Source of the DNA: Kitasatospora albolonga
GTDB lineage: Bacteria; Actinomycetota; Actinomycetes; Streptomycetales; Streptomycetaceae
DNA: 64,000 nucleotides
Reading direction: 5' to 3'
Assembly: GCA_002082585.1 (NCBI GenBank)
Contig: CP020563.1
Coordinates: 5,326,001-5,390,000, forward strand
In this document: positions 41,874 through 51,854 of the stretch, piece by piece
Position numbering within the stretch: the stretch's first letter is position 1
Layout: the number at the start of each line of letters is the position of its first letter
The notes under the pieces: generated by a model
Databases searched by the model: none
What the model was told of the DNA's origin: nothing
The model's input: only the letters and a program-made list of their open reading frames with translations
Made by a program: the position numbers and the translations under genes

Positions 41874-43775
41874 CTACGGGCTCGGGGTCGCCATCTCGAA
41901 CCAGACCACCTTGCCCGTCGACAGCCGTGTCGCGCCCCACCGCCGGGCCAGCCGGTTGACCAGGAACAGCCCGCGCCCGCCCTCGTCCGTCTCCCGCGCC
42001 CGGCGCTGCCGGGGCAGCTGCGGGGAGTCGTCGCCGACCTCGCAGCGCAGGATGTCGGTCCGCAGCAGCCGCAGCGTCACCGGCCGCTCCGCATAGCGCA
42101 CCGCGTTGGTGACGACCTCGCTGACCAGCAGCTCCACCTCGTCGGACAGATCGTCCAGACCCCACCGGGTGAGCGCCCGCCGGGCCAGCCTGCGGGCCCG
42201 GCCCGGGGCCGCGTCCTCCGGCTCCAGATACCAGTACGCCACATCGCTCGGCGCGATCCCGTCGAAGCGGGCGGCCAGCAGCGCGATGTCGTCGTCCCGG
42301 TCGCCCGGGCCCAGGATGTCGAGCACGTCGTCGCAGAGGGCCTCCAGCGGCGGGGAGTGGTCGTCCCCCGTCAGCTGCGCGGTCGCCGCGAGGCGCTCCC
42401 GGAGCTGTTCGATGCCCGTCCACACGTCCCGCAGCCGTGACTCGACCAGCCCGTCCGTGTAGAGGAGGAGCGTGGCACCGGCCGGGGCGTCCAGCTCGAC
42501 GGCCTCGAAGTCGACCCCGCCCACGCCGATCGGGGCGCCCGGCGGCACCCGCAGCACCTCGGCCCGGCCGCCCAGGTGGAGCAGCACGGGCGGCGGGTGT
42601 CCGGCGTTGGCGATGGTGATCCGGTGCGCGACCGGGTCGTACACCGCGTACAGGCAGGTGGCCATGCGGTCGCTGCCGAGCCGCTGCGCCTGCTCGTCCA
42701 GGTGGTGCAGCACCTCCTGCGGCGGCAGGTCGAGCTGGGCCAGGGTCTGGGCGGTGGTCCTCAGCTGGCCCATGATCGCGGCGGAGGTCATGGAGTGGCC
42801 CATGACATCGCCGACGACCAGCGCGACCCGGCTGCCGGGCAGCGGGATCGCGTCGTACCAGTCGCCGCCGACCCGGGCCGTCTCGGCCGCCGGGAGATAG
42901 CGCGAGGCCAGGCGTACGCCGGTGGGCTGGGGGAGCGAGTCGGGGAGCATCGTGCGCTGGAGTTCGTCCGCGATGTACGCCTCGCGCCCGTACAGCACGG
43001 CCTTGTCGATGCCGAGCGCGGTGTGCGTCGCCAGCTGGGCGGCGACCAGCAGGTCACTGGCCTCGAACGGGGGCCGCTCGGTGGAGCGTACGAAGACGGC
43101 GGCGCCGATCACCCGGCGTCTGCCGCGCAGCGGGGCGAGGATCGCCCGGTGGCCGGTGGGGACCGGACGCCCGGGGCCCAGCAGCTCGGGCAGCGCGGCC
43201 CGGGCCGCCGCCGAGTCGCCGAAGACCGGCCGCACCCCGCGCAGCACCTCCGCCAGCGCGCCGCCCGCCCGCACCTCGCACAGCTCGGCGGCGGGCATCA
43301 GATCGGCCGTCGGGTCGGCGAGGAGGGGCCGCAGCCGCTCCGTCTCCGCACCGGCCTCGCCGTCCTCGTCGGTCAGGCGGAGCCGGTCGCTGCGGCGCAG
43401 CCGCAGCACGAACGGGCTCACCGGCCGCTCGTCCCCGACCGGCAGCGGATCGCGCAGATAGACCAGGATCGCGTCGGAGAACGTCGGCACGCTCGCCCGG
43501 CACAGGCCCAGCACGATCTCGTCCAGGTCGATGCCCCGGGCGATCCGCCGGGTCGCGGCCCCGACGAAGCGCAGCCGGTCGCCCTCGCGGCGGGTCGCCG
43601 ACTGGGCCTCGGCGACGGCGGCCGGTCCGGGGCCCGGGTTCGGCGCGGCGGCGGGCGCCGGGATCGCGGCCGCGGCGGCCGCCGCCGAGGCGTCCTGCTG
43701 CCGGGGCCGGGTGCGCTCCTGCTGCCGCGCCGCGAGAGGCTGCCGGCCTTCGTGGGAGGTGGGGTGCTCCGTCAC
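41874..43775 (-). CDS. SpoIIE-type protein phosphatase with GAF and anti-sigma kinase domains
   Basis: 633 residues from GTG 43775 (the start is uncertain; no clear ribosome binding site). An Ala/Pro-rich N terminus (1-60) precedes a GAF-like domain (about 65-290), a PP2C/SpoIIE phosphatase domain (about 300-500) with VGGDWYDAI and VGDVMGHS metal-binding segments and LLLYTDGLVE, and a C-terminal HATPase_c domain of the RsbW type (about 505-633) with VSEVVTNAVRYA. Such proteins control partner-switching of sigma factors and are numerous in Streptomyces. Confidence 0.92.
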   Translation of the reverse strand: MTEHPTSHEGRQPLAARQQERTRPRQQDASAAAAAAAIPAPAAAPNPGPGPAAVAEAQSATRREGDRLRFVGAATRRIARGIDLDEIVLGLCRASVPTFSDAILVYLRDPLPVGDERPVSPFVLRLRRSDRLRLTDEDGEAGAETERLRPLLADPTADLMPAAELCEVRAGGALAEVLRGVRPVFGDSAAARAALPELLGPGRPVPTGHRAILAPLRGRRRVIGAAVFVRSTERPPFEASDLLVAAQLATHTALGIDKAVLYGREAYIADELQRTMLPDSLPQPTGVRLASRYLPAAETARVGGDWYDAIPLPGSRVALVVGDVMGHSMTSAAIMGQLRTTAQTLAQLDLPPQEVLHHLDEQAQRLGSDRMATCLYAVYDPVAHRITIANAGHPPPVLLHLGGRAEVLRVPPGAPIGVGGVDFEAVELDAPAGATLLLYTDGLVESRLRDVWTGIEQLRERLAATAQLTGDDHSPPLEALCDDVLDILGPGDRDDDIALLAARFDGIAPSDVAYWYLEPEDAAPGRARRLARRALTRWGLDDLSDEVELLVSEVVTNAVRYAERPVTLRLLRTDILRCEVGDDSPQLPRQRRARETDEGGRGLFLVNRLARRWGATRLSTGKVVWFEMATPSP

Positions 43776-44165
43776 GCGTGGGGTTCCGTCCGTCCGGGCC
43801 GGTTGTATGGGGCAGTCACTTCGTGAGGCGCCACTGTGCCCCGGCGACCGCGATGAGGACAACGGCTGTCTGCGGATGCCCCCGCGCGCGAGGCCGAAAC
43901 CGAGCGTCCGGGAGTTGGCCGGACGACGCTGTTCCGCACGGCGGCCGGTCCGCGCACGGCGGTGCGGCAGCGGGCAGCGAACATCTCTCCCACCCCCTCG
44001 TGGTGGCCTGCGACCGGGCGGTACGGCCGGGTCCGTGGCCCGTCCCTCCGCACGACCGGTGCGATGACTTGTGGTCAGTTCCGGTGTGGTGTGCGCCGTT
44101 CGCGCCGGCGCCTCCCTCGGGGAGCCGGGCCTGCCGACCGGGCCCCGGGGGGTGCGTCCAGGGTC
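43776..44165. other. Intergenic region, nothing recognised
   Basis: 390 bp upstream of the phosphatase gene and downstream of the DUF402 gene. Open frames on both strands are Arg/Gly rich and lack a coding signature. It should contain the phosphatase promoter, which I could not locate. Confidence 0.5.
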
Positions 44166-44852
44166 TCACGACGGCATATGGGCAGGGGTGCGGTCCCAGT
44201 CATCCGGCAGCGGCGGAATCTGCCACCGCGGATCGGGCCGCCAGTGCTCCCAGCCGTCCCGGAACGGCGAGCCCCACCCCGAGATCACCTCGACCGCCGC
44301 CCGGCCCGCCTCCCGGACCCGGACGGCGGTCGCCGGGTCCATCAGGCCGACGTGCTGCGCCTGGGCGAACTCGTCCTCGTCGAGCCACTTCCAGCTCCGG
44401 TCCGGGTGCACGGAGATGTCGAGGAAGTGATCCTCGGAATCCACCCCTCCGGACCACCGGAGGCGCGGCTCCTCCAGGTTCACGTACCAGTTCCGGAAGG
44501 TCCACCCCCGGTCCCAGAAGAGCCAGACCGACCACGGGTCCCCGGGCCGGGCCAGCTTCAGCACCCCGGCCCCGAACCAGGTGGAGCGCGTGGTGGTGCG
44601 GGGCGCGGTGTAGCGGGTGGCGAGCGGTTCGGCGTGCACCTGGGTGCCGTTCGCCAGGACCGGGCGTACGCATTCGGTGCCGGGCGCCATCCAGACGGCG
44701 AGCAGGTCGTCGGTGTCCTGGACGACGGTCACCGGGCGGCAGATGTGGACGGGCGGGGCGCCCGGCGCCCGGTGGGCCCGGCCGTTGTCGCGGTAGCGCC
44801 AGAGGATCTGGTCCCCCGGCGCCCAGCGTGCGCACTCTCCCGTACCTGTCAT
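44166..44852 (-). CDS. DUF402 (FomD-like) family protein
   Basis: 228 residues. WYVNLEEPRLRWSGGVDSED and HFLDISVHPDRSWKWLDEDEF (each split at the family core) are typical of DUF402, whose founding members FomD and related proteins hydrolyse nucleotide-linked intermediates with divalent metals. The conserved acidic residues D-x-x-x-D and the Asp-Glu-Asp-Glu run are present. The role here is unknown. The start is predicted to be leaderless. Confidence 0.85.
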   Translation of the reverse strand: MTGTGECARWAPGDQILWRYRDNGRAHRAPGAPPVHICRPVTVVQDTDDLLAVWMAPGTECVRPVLANGTQVHAEPLATRYTAPRTTTRSTWFGAGVLKLARPGDPWSVWLFWDRGWTFRNWYVNLEEPRLRWSGGVDSEDHFLDISVHPDRSWKWLDEDEFAQAQHVGLMDPATAVRVREAGRAAVEVISGWGSPFRDGWEHWRPDPRWQIPPLPDDWDRTPAHMPS

Positions 44853-44858
44853 GGAGAG

Positions 44859-44864
44859 ATCTTA
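44859..44864 (-). promoter_or_regulatory. -10 element TAAGAT, leaderless start
   Basis: On the minus strand TAAGAT ends 6 nt before ATG 44852. Confidence 0.5.
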
Positions 44865-44925
44865 CGGAGCGCCCGCGCCCGCCCGCTGCGACTCAGGTCA
44901 CCCGGTGTGCCCGGGTGATCCGGCG

Positions 44926-44954
44926 GGGGTCGTCCGGGCACACCGGACGACCCC
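44926..44954 (-). terminator. Terminator of fumC
   Basis: GGGGTCGTCCGG and CCGGACGACCCC form a perfect 12-bp stem with a 5-nt loop just beyond the fumC stop. Confidence 0.75.
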
Positions 44955-44968
44955 ACACGTCACATCCG

Positions 44969-46384
44969 TCACGGCCGTGTCATCCGCAACACGTCCAGCG
45001 CCTCGTCCAGCTGTTCCACGGTCAGATCGCCGCGCTCGACATAACCCGAGGCCAGCACGGTCTCGCGGATCGTCGTGCCGTCCTTGAGGGACTGCTTGGC
45101 GACCTTCGCCGCCTCCTCGTACCCGATGTACTTGTTGAGCGGGGTGACCACCGAGGGCGAGGACTCCGCGTAGGCGCGGGCCCGCTCCACGTTGGCCGTG
45201 ATGCCGTCCACCGTGCGGTCGGCCAGCAGCCGGGAGGCGCCCGCGAGCAGCCGTACGGACTCCAGCAGGTTCTTCGCGATGACCGGGAGCATCACGTTCA
45301 GCTCGAAGTTGCCCGCCGCGCCCGCCGTGGCGACCGTCGCGTCGTTCCCCGTCACCTGGGCGGCCACCATCAGGACCGCCTCCGGGATCACCGGGTTGAC
45401 CTTGCCCGGCATGATCGAGGAGCCCGGCTGGAGGTCGGGCAGGTTGATCTCGGCGAGGCCGGTGCGCGGTCCGGAGGCCATCCACCGCAGGTCGTTGGAG
45501 ATCTTCGTGAGCGAGACCGCGATCGTCCGGAGCTGGCCCGAGGTCTCCACCAGCCCGTCCCGGGCCCCCTGCGCCTCGAAGTGGTCGCGGGCCTCGGTCA
45601 GCGGCAGCCCGGTGGCTGAGGCGACCTCGGCGATCACGGCGGCGGAGAAGCCGGGCGGGGTGTTGATGCCGGTGCCCACCGCCGTACCGCCCAGGGGGAG
45701 TTCGGCGAGCCGGGGCAGGGAGGCGCGCAGCCGCTCCACGCCGTAGCGGATCTGGGCCGCGTAGCCGCCGAACTCCTGGCCGAGGGTGACCGGGGTGGCG
45801 TCCATCAGATGCGTACGGCCGGACTTGACGACCTCCGCGAACTCGGCTGATTTCCGCCCCAGGGATTCCGCCAGATGGTCCAGTGCGGGGATCAGATCGG
45901 CGGTGACGGCGGCGGTCGCCGCGATGTGGATGGAGGAGGGGAAGACGTCGTTGGACGACTGCGAGGCGTTGACATGGTCGTTGGGGTGGACCTCGCGGCC
46001 GAGCCGCTCGGTGGCGAGGGTGGCGATGACCTCGTTGGTGTTCATGTTCGAGGAGGTGCCGGAGCCCGTCTGGAAGACGTCCACCGGGAAGTGCTCGTCC
46101 CAGCGGCCCGACGCGACCTCGGCCGCCGCCTCCTGGATCGCGTCCGCGATGTCCGGATCGAGCACCTTCAGCTCGGCGTTGACCTTGGCCGCCGCGCCCT
46201 TGATCCGGGCCAGCGCCTCGATGTGCGCCCGCTCCAGACGCTGCCCGGAGAGGGGGAAGTTCTCCACCGCCCGCTGGGTCTGCGCACGCCACTTGGCGTG
46301 GGCCGGGACCTTCACCTCGCCCATCGAGTCGTGCTCGGTCCGGAACTCCGGACCGCCCTGCTGATCCGCGGTTGTGTCGGCCAT
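44969..46384 (-). CDS. fumC: Class II fumarate hydratase
   Basis: 471 residues. Reversible hydration of fumarate to malate in the TCA cycle. The family signature [11 protein letters not shown] is intact, together with [10 protein letters not shown] and [10 protein letters not shown] substrate-binding segments. Length is normal. AGGAGG lies 10 nt upstream of the ATG. It is divergent from the SGNH hydrolase gene. Class II enzymes lack iron and resist oxygen. A class I Fe-S fumarase is encoded 3.6 kb upstream. Confidence 0.96.
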   Translation of the reverse strand: MADTTADQQGGPEFRTEHDSMGEVKVPAHAKWRAQTQRAVENFPLSGQRLERAHIEALARIKGAAAKVNAELKVLDPDIADAIQEAAAEVASGRWDEHFPVDVFQTGSGTSSNMNTNEVIATLATERLGREVHPNDHVNASQSSNDVFPSSIHIAATAAVTADLIPALDHLAESLGRKSAEFAEVVKSGRTHLMDATPVTLGQEFGGYAAQIRYGVERLRASLPRLAELPLGGTAVGTGINTPPGFSAAVIAEVASATGLPLTEARDHFEAQGARDGLVETSGQLRTIAVSLTKISNDLRWMASGPRTGLAEINLPDLQPGSSIMPGKVNPVIPEAVLMVAAQVTGNDATVATAGAAGNFELNVMLPVIAKNLLESVRLLAGASRLLADRTVDGITANVERARAYAESSPSVVTPLNKYIGYEEAAKVAKQSLKDGTTIRETVLASGYVERGDLTVEQLDEALDVLRMTRP

Positions 46385-46491
46385 CGTGTTTAAACCTCCT
46401 GAAAAAGATGAGCACGTGTCTTGTTCTATGTATTCCCAAGTCGCCTACCGGCCAGTAAATACCGGGGGTAACGACTCACCCGGGAGGCGCA

Positions 46492-48051
46492 ATGACGCGC
46501 ACCAGGCTCAGACTTCGAGGGCTCCGCAGCCTTCGCCGGCTCCGCTGTACGGCCGCTGTCACCGCCGCGTTCGCGGTGGCGGCCACCACTCTGGCGGTCG
46601 CCGGACCGGCCGGAGCGGCCGAATCGGGCACCGGCACCAGCACGGTCGCATCCACTCCTCTCCCGCCCGCGCTGGAAACGATCCGGGCGGCCGAGGCCAC
46701 CCGGCTGTACGGCAGCCCCGCCGAACGGCCGCTCGCCGAACGCAAGACCGGGCTGATCTCACTGGGCGACAGCGAGATCTCCGGCGAGGGCGTCGGCACC
46801 TACGACCCCGGAACGAACGGGCCGGACAACTGGTGCCACCGCTCCCCGGAGGCCGCCATCCACCGCACGGGCATCGCGGCGGACGTCACGTACAACGTCT
46901 CGTGCTCCGGTGCCTATACCGGGAACATCAGAATCGGCGGAAACAAGCAGTACGCCGACGAGCTCGTCCAGAGCGACAGCCTCGCCATCAAGGCCCGCAA
47001 CACCCGCATCAAGATGATCGTCCTGGTCGCCGGGGCCAACGACGATCTCCAGTTCGGCCCGGTCATGACGGACTGCGTGGTCCGCTACCTCACCCTCCAG
47101 GGCCCGTGCGAGCCCAAGTACGCGGGCGGCTGGCAGGCCCGCGTCGACGCCCTGGTCCCCAAGGTCGAGGCGACCGTCCGCGATCTGCGCACGGTGATGA
47201 CCGGCGCCGGATACGCCGACAGCGACTACAAGCTGGTCCTGATGGGCTATCCCAGCCCGATCGGCCCCGACTTCCGCGACAACCCGAACTTCCCCGGCAA
47301 GCTCATCTGCGGCGGCATGGGCTACGACTCCGACACCGTCTGGGGCCGCAACACCGCCGTCCCCGCCTTCCAGGTCGGCATGCGCAAGGCGGCCGCCTCC
47401 ACAGGCGCCGCCTACCTCGACAACTCCCGCCTCTTCCACGGCCACGAGGTGTGCAGCGAGGCCCCCTGGGCGCGCGGGCTCTACATCGACCTGGGCAAGC
47501 CCGGACTGCCCGACGAGAACTCCGTACGCCAGTCCTTCCACCCCAACGCGGCCGGTCACCGCGCCTTCGCCTCCTGCCTGACCCAGATGTACGACTCCGG
47601 GCTCCGCGAGGCGAGCTGCGCCGACCCGGCCAGCACCGGCAACCCGGTCCTCCAGGGCGCGGCCTGGGACGACCTGTTCACCCCCGTACGGAACGAGGCC
47701 ACCGGCACCTGCGTGGACGTCCCCGCCTCGGTGACCCGCAACGGCACCGCGATCGGCGGCTGGGACTGCCACGGCGGCCGGAACCAGAACTGGTGGTACG
47801 ACAGCGGTACGCAGACCCTGCGCACCGCGCTCAGCCACGACCGGTGCCTGGACGTGCCGGGCGCCAGGTACAACGCGGGCGCCACGCTCATCGTGTGGAA
47901 CTGCGCGGGCGCGCCCAACCAGAAGTTCGTCCGGCAGGCGGGCACCATCCGCCCGGCCGCCGCGACCGGGCTCTGTCTGACGCTGGCGGGGGCCAAGGAC
48001 CCGCTCAGGCTCCAGACGTGCGACGGCAGCGCGAAGCAGCGCTTCGCGTAG
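46492..48051 (+). CDS. Secreted SGNH/GDSL hydrolase with ricin-type lectin domain
   Basis: 519 residues. An Arg-rich signal peptide ends near residue 43. The SGNH core (about 85-375) has S94 in LGDSEIS, Gly in SCSGAYTGNI, Asn in AGANDD and the catalytic His in SFHPNAAGH. A ricin B-type carbohydrate-binding domain (about 390-519) with QNWWY, QKFV and QRFA repeats follows. It is an extracellular esterase or lipase that probably acts on a polysaccharide. GGGAGG precedes the ATG by 4 nt. Confidence 0.9.
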   Translation: MTRTRLRLRGLRSLRRLRCTAAVTAAFAVAATTLAVAGPAGAAESGTGTSTVASTPLPPALETIRAAEATRLYGSPAERPLAERKTGLISLGDSEISGEGVGTYDPGTNGPDNWCHRSPEAAIHRTGIAADVTYNVSCSGAYTGNIRIGGNKQYADELVQSDSLAIKARNTRIKMIVLVAGANDDLQFGPVMTDCVVRYLTLQGPCEPKYAGGWQARVDALVPKVEATVRDLRTVMTGAGYADSDYKLVLMGYPSPIGPDFRDNPNFPGKLICGGMGYDSDTVWGRNTAVPAFQVGMRKAAASTGAAYLDNSRLFHGHEVCSEAPWARGLYIDLGKPGLPDENSVRQSFHPNAAGHRAFASCLTQMYDSGLREASCADPASTGNPVLQGAAWDDLFTPVRNEATGTCVDVPASVTRNGTAIGGWDCHGGRNQNWWYDSGTQTLRTALSHDRCLDVPGARYNAGATLIVWNCAGAPNQKFVRQAGTIRPAAATGLCLTLAGAKDPLRLQTCDGSAKQRFA

Positions 48052-48064
48052 CGGGCATCCGGCG

Positions 48065-48100
48065 CGCGGTGGGTGGCGGGACCGTCCGCCACCCACCGCG
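48065..48100. terminator. Bidirectional terminator
   Basis: CGCGGTGGGTGGCGG and complement, a perfect 15-bp stem with a 6-nt loop, between the SGNH hydrolase gene and the convergent aminopeptidase gene. Confidence 0.82.
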
Positions 48101-48105
48101 TGCCG

Positions 48106-49410
48106 TCATCTCCCGGCCATCACCGCGCCCAGGATGGCCGCCAGATACGCCGGGTCGGCCACCCCGCACAGCTCGCGCGCCGAGTGCATCGAGAGCCCGG
48201 GCACACCCACGTCCACGGTGGTGACGCCGAGGCGGGCGGCGGTGAGGGGGCCGATCGACGTGCCGCAGGGCATCGCGTTGTTGGAGACGAACGGCTGCCA
48301 GGGGGCGCCCGCCCGCTCGCAGGCGGCGGTGAACACGGCGATGCCGGTGGAGTCGGTGGCGTACCGCTGGTTGACGTTCACCTTGATGGTCGGGCCGCCG
48401 TTGGGCAGCGGCCGGTGGTCGGGGTCGTGGCGCTCCGCGTAGTTGGGGTGCACCGCGTGGGCCATGTCGGCGGAGACGCAGAACGCGCCCGCCAGCGCCC
48501 GCGACCAGTCCTCGTCGCTGCCGCCCCGGGCCGCCACCGAGCGCGAGAGGACCCGCTCCAGCAGCGGGCTCTGGGCGCCCGTCTCGGAACCGCTGCCGAC
48601 CTCCTCGTGGTCGAAGGCGGCCAGCACCGGGACGAAGGACGGCTCGGTGACCCCGGTCGCCGCGTCGACCAGGGCGGTCACCCCGGCGTGCACCGAGACC
48701 TGGTTGTCCAGCCGGGACGCCACGACGAACTCCCGCTCCGCGCCCAGGTATCCGGGCGGCTGGATGTCGTGCAGCATCAGGTCCCAGCCCAGCACATCGG
48801 CCGCGTCCTCCCCGGCCGCCTCCGCGACCAGCCGCAGCAGCTCGCCCTCGCGCGGATCGCCGAGCGCCCAGATCGGGGCGATGTGCCGCTGCCGGTCCAG
48901 CGCCACCCCGTCGTTGACCGAGCGGTCCAGATGGATGGCCAACTGGGGCACCCGCAGGAGCGGTTCGTCGATCTGGACCAGCCTGCTGCGCGGGGTGCCG
49001 TCCGGGCCGCCGCGCAGCGCGAGCCGCCCGGAGATGCCCAGGTCCCGGTCGAGCCAGGTGTTCAGCGGGACCCCGCCGTAGATCTCCACCCCGATCTGCC
49101 GCCACCCCGAACTGCCGGTGTCCGGGGCGGGTTTGATCCGCAGGTTCGGCGAGTCGGTGTGGGTGCCGACGATCCGGAACGGGGTGTGCGCGGGCGCGCC
49201 CTCGGGGACGTACCACGCGATCAGCGCACCGGCCCGGCTGACGAAGCAGCCGCCACTGGCCCCGGCCCAGTCGTCCGTGCCGAGCAGCTCGCGGAACCCG
49301 GCCTTCTCCAGCCGCTGGGCGGCGCTCGCGACCACGTGGTACGGGGAGGGGCTGGCGGCGATGAAGGCGAGCAGGTCGTCGGTGTGGCTGCGGTGGGGGG
49401 CCGGAGTCAT
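48106..49410 (-). CDS. M18 family aminopeptidase
   Basis: 434 residues. A dinuclear zinc exopeptidase of the aspartyl aminopeptidase family. GTHTDSPNLRIKP holds the first metal ligand (HTD), DHEEVGS the catalytic Glu-Glu pair and DMAHAVHPNY further ligands. Cytoplasmic; removes N-terminal residues from peptides. It starts 0.6 kb downstream of the class I fumarase gene on the same strand, beyond a terminator. Confidence 0.94.
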   Translation of the reverse strand: MTPAPHRSHTDDLLAFIAASPSPYHVVASAAQRLEKAGFRELLGTDDWAGASGGCFVSRAGALIAWYVPEGAPAHTPFRIVGTHTDSPNLRIKPAPDTGSSGWRQIGVEIYGGVPLNTWLDRDLGISGRLALRGGPDGTPRSRLVQIDEPLLRVPQLAIHLDRSVNDGVALDRQRHIAPIWALGDPREGELLRLVAEAAGEDAADVLGWDLMLHDIQPPGYLGAEREFVVASRLDNQVSVHAGVTALVDAATGVTEPSFVPVLAAFDHEEVGSGSETGAQSPLLERVLSRSVAARGGSDEDWSRALAGAFCVSADMAHAVHPNYAERHDPDHRPLPNGGPTIKVNVNQRYATDSTGIAVFTAACERAGAPWQPFVSNNAMPCGTSIGPLTAARLGVTTVDVGVPGLSMHSARELCGVADPAYLAAILGAVMAGR

Positions 49411-50006
49411 TCGGCGTCCGCCTTTCCGGAGTTCGGCAGTTGCTGTGCGGTGGTGTGGCTGTGCTGTGCTGCGCTGTGCGGTCGTGCGCGCGCGTGGCTG
49501 CGCGATGGCTCGGCTGTGCGGTTGCGTGGCGAAGGGGCCGTCGGGCACCGAGGGGTGCCCGACGGACCCAGGGCCGGTGAAGAATTCCAGGAACGTTCGA
49601 TAACCCTTCGCTCCCGCCCCGGCGCGGCGCAACCCCGCAGAACGGCGGGGTGCGGGAAAGAGGCGGTGCCCGACCGGCCCTCCGCCCGGCCGCCGGGGCG
49701 GGGTCCGCGGTGTCCGGGCCGGGGGCGCTCCCCGGCGCCCGGTGCGCGCGGGGCCCGTTCGGGCGAGCTGACAGCGCCCGGCCCGGGATGGCCGGAGGGC
49801 GTACGCGGGGGGCGGCGGGTGTGCCGGGGCGCTCGGCCGCACCTGCTCCGGGGGCGGCCGGGGGTGCGTTGTACCCGGCTGCGAGATTGGCTTGATTTCG
49901 ACGTACGGGGGTCGCTTCCGCGCCGGGACACGGAAGAGGGGGCGCCCGTTCGGACGCCCCCTCCCGGTGACTGCCGGCCGTTGACCGCAGGCCGTTGCGC
50001 GGCCGG
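49411..50006. other. 596-bp gap with hairpin and low-complexity sequence
   Basis: No gene is supported. Upstream of the aminopeptidase start is a stretch of TGTGCGG/TGCTGTG repeats (about 49440-49515) and a perfect 12-bp hairpin (CCGTCGGGCACC with complement, 49538-49565, loop GAGG). The latter would lie in the aminopeptidase leader or near its promoter. Around 49590 the sequence is locally A+T richer (AACGTTCGATAACC) and may contain the promoter. Confidence 0.45.
49936..49963 (-). terminator. Terminator of the class I fumarase gene
   Basis: GAGGGGGCG and CGCCCCCTC form a 9-bp stem with a 10-nt loop, 43 bp beyond the fumarase stop. Confidence 0.65.
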
Positions 50007-51674
50007 TCAGCCCAGGCCGGGACCCCGGACCGGAATGCTGGTGAAGGTCGGCGCCGGGGCGGGCTCGGTGAAGAAGTCGTTGCCCTTGTCGTCCACCACG
50101 ATGAACGCCGGGAAGTCCTCGACCTCGATGCGCCAGACCGCCTCCATGCCGAGCTCCTCGTACTCGACGACCTCGACCTTCTTGATGCAGTCCTGCGCGA
50201 GGCGGGCCGCCGGGCCGCCGATCGAGCCGAGGTAGAAGCCGCCGTGCGCACCGCAGGCGTCGGTGACCTGTTTGCTGCGGTTGCCCTTCGCGAGCATCAC
50301 CTTCGAGCCGCCCGCCGCCTGGAACTGCTCGACGTACGAGTCCATCCGGCCGGCCGTCGTCGGGCCGAAGGAGCCGGAGGCGTACCCCTCGGGCGTCTTC
50401 GCCGGGCCCGCGTAGTAGACCGGGTGGTCCTTCAGGTACTGCGGCATCTCCTCGCCCGCGTCGAGGCGCTCCTTGATCTTGGCGTGCGCGATGTCGCGCG
50501 CCACGACCAGCGGGCCGGTCAGCGAGAGCCGGGTCTTGACCGGGTACTTGGTCAGCTCGGCCAGCACCTCGTCCATCGGCCGGTTGAGGTCGATCTCCAC
50601 CACGTCCCCGGCCTCGTCCAGGTGCTCGTCGGTGGTGTCGGGGAGGAAGCGCGCCGGGTCCTTCTCCAGCTGCTCCAGGAAGACGCCCTCGGCGGTGATC
50701 TTCGCGGTGGCCTGGCGGTCCGCCGAGCAGGAGACGGCGATGGCGACGGGCAGCGAGGCGCCGTGCCGGGGGAGGCGCACCACGCGGACGTCGTGGCAGA
50801 AGTACTTGCCGCCGAACTGCGCGCCGATCCCGATCTTCTGCGTCAGCTCGAAGACCTTCTCCTCCAGCTCCTTGTCCCGGAAGCCGTGCCCGGTGGGGGA
50901 GCCCTCGGCGGGCAGCTCGTCCAGGTAGTGCGCGGAGGCGTACTTGGCGGTCTTCAGCGCGAACTCCGCCGAGGTGCCGCCGACCACGATCGCCAGGTGG
51001 TACGGCGGGCAGGCCGCGGTCCCCAGCGAACGGATCTTCTCCTCCAGGAACTTCATCATGGAGGCTTCGTTCAGGACGGCCTTCGTCTCCTGGTAGAGGA
51101 ACGACTTGTTGGCCGAGCCGCCGCCCTTGGCCATGAAGAGGAACTTGTACGCGCCGCCGTCGGTGGCGTACAGCTCGATCTGGGCCGGGAGGTTGGAGCC
51201 GGTGTTCTTCTCGTTCCACATGGTCAGCGGGGCCATCTGCGAGTAGCGCAGGTTGAGCTTGGTGTACGCGTCGTAGATGCCGTGCGAGAGGGCCTCCTCG
51301 TCACCGCCCTCGGTCAGCACGTTCTGCCCGCGCTTGCCCATGACGATCGCCGTACCGGTGTCCTGGCACATCGGCAGGACACCGGCCGCGGCGATGTTGG
51401 CGTTCTTCAAGAGGTCCAGCGCCACGAACTTGTCGTTGGAGGACGCCTCGGGGTCGTCCACGATCCGGCGCAGCTGCGCCAGGTGGGCCGGGCGCAGATA
51501 GTGCGAGATGTCGTGCATCGCCTCGGCGGCCAGCGTGCGCAGCGCCTCCGGGGCGACCTTGAGGAACGTACGGCCGTCGGCCTCGAAGGTGGAGACACCC
51601 TCGGCGGTCACCAGACGGTACGGCGTGGTGTCCTCTCCCAGGGGGAGCAGATCGGAGTACGCAAACTCTGGCAT
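50007..51674 (-). CDS. Class I (Fe-S) fumarate hydratase
   Basis: 555 residues, the single-chain oxygen-sensitive fumarase with a 4Fe-4S cluster. PMCQDTGT near residue 103 and [19 protein letters not shown] split as CGAHGGFY and GSIGGPAA carry conserved segments of the two fused domains. ATG 51674 was chosen because GAGGA lies about 9 nt upstream; ATG 51683 would be almost directly behind it. An iron-box-like site lies about 90 bp upstream. Two fumarases of different classes in 7 kb suggests a switch by iron or oxidative state. Confidence 0.92.
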   Translation of the reverse strand: MPEFAYSDLLPLGEDTTPYRLVTAEGVSTFEADGRTFLKVAPEALRTLAAEAMHDISHYLRPAHLAQLRRIVDDPEASSNDKFVALDLLKNANIAAAGVLPMCQDTGTAIVMGKRGQNVLTEGGDEEALSHGIYDAYTKLNLRYSQMAPLTMWNEKNTGSNLPAQIELYATDGGAYKFLFMAKGGGSANKSFLYQETKAVLNEASMMKFLEEKIRSLGTAACPPYHLAIVVGGTSAEFALKTAKYASAHYLDELPAEGSPTGHGFRDKELEEKVFELTQKIGIGAQFGGKYFCHDVRVVRLPRHGASLPVAIAVSCSADRQATAKITAEGVFLEQLEKDPARFLPDTTDEHLDEAGDVVEIDLNRPMDEVLAELTKYPVKTRLSLTGPLVVARDIAHAKIKERLDAGEEMPQYLKDHPVYYAGPAKTPEGYASGSFGPTTAGRMDSYVEQFQAAGGSKVMLAKGNRSKQVTDACGAHGGFYLGSIGGPAARLAQDCIKKVEVVEYEELGMEAVWRIEVEDFPAFIVVDDKGNDFFTEPAPAPTFTSIPVRGPGLG

Positions 51675-51762
51675 TACGGCCATTCCTCACTCGGCGACAG
51701 CGGCTGACCTCCCTTGGGCAGCGCGTCAACCAGGGTAGAACGCCGCCTTCGGGCCGATCCTG

Positions 51763-51781
51763 TGAGGTAAGGCTCACCTGG
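51763..51781. promoter_or_regulatory. Candidate iron box (DmdR1/DtxR type)
   Basis: TGAGGTAAGGCTCACCTGG matches the S. coelicolor iron box consensus TTAGGTTAGGCTCACCTAA at 15 of 19 positions and is itself near-palindromic (GTGAG...CTCAC). It lies between the divergent class I fumarase gene (start 51674) and the DUF1707 gene (start 51855), so either or both may be iron-regulated. Confidence 0.6.
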
Positions 51782-51842
51782 AGCGGTCCGCGGGCGGGAG
51801 GCGCGCCGTCCGGAGGGGTAGTCGCGATCTATCGCGTTTGGG

Positions 51843-51848
51843 TACCCT
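51843..51848 (+). promoter_or_regulatory. -10 element TACCCT, leaderless start
   Basis: TACCCT ends 6 nt before GTG 51855, with GGGGCG in between. Confidence 0.55.
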
Positions 51849-51854
51849 GGGGCG

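Noticed and set aside
49580..49605. LexA/SOS-like box (GAACGTTC) before the aminopeptidase gene
   Set aside because: The half sites touch with no spacer, unlike the GAAC-N4-GTTC pattern, and no SOS gene is near.
49650..49895. Small plus-strand open frame in the gap beside the class I fumarase
   Set aside because: Gly/Ala/Pro/Arg composition only, no ribosome binding site, no bias beyond overall G+C.
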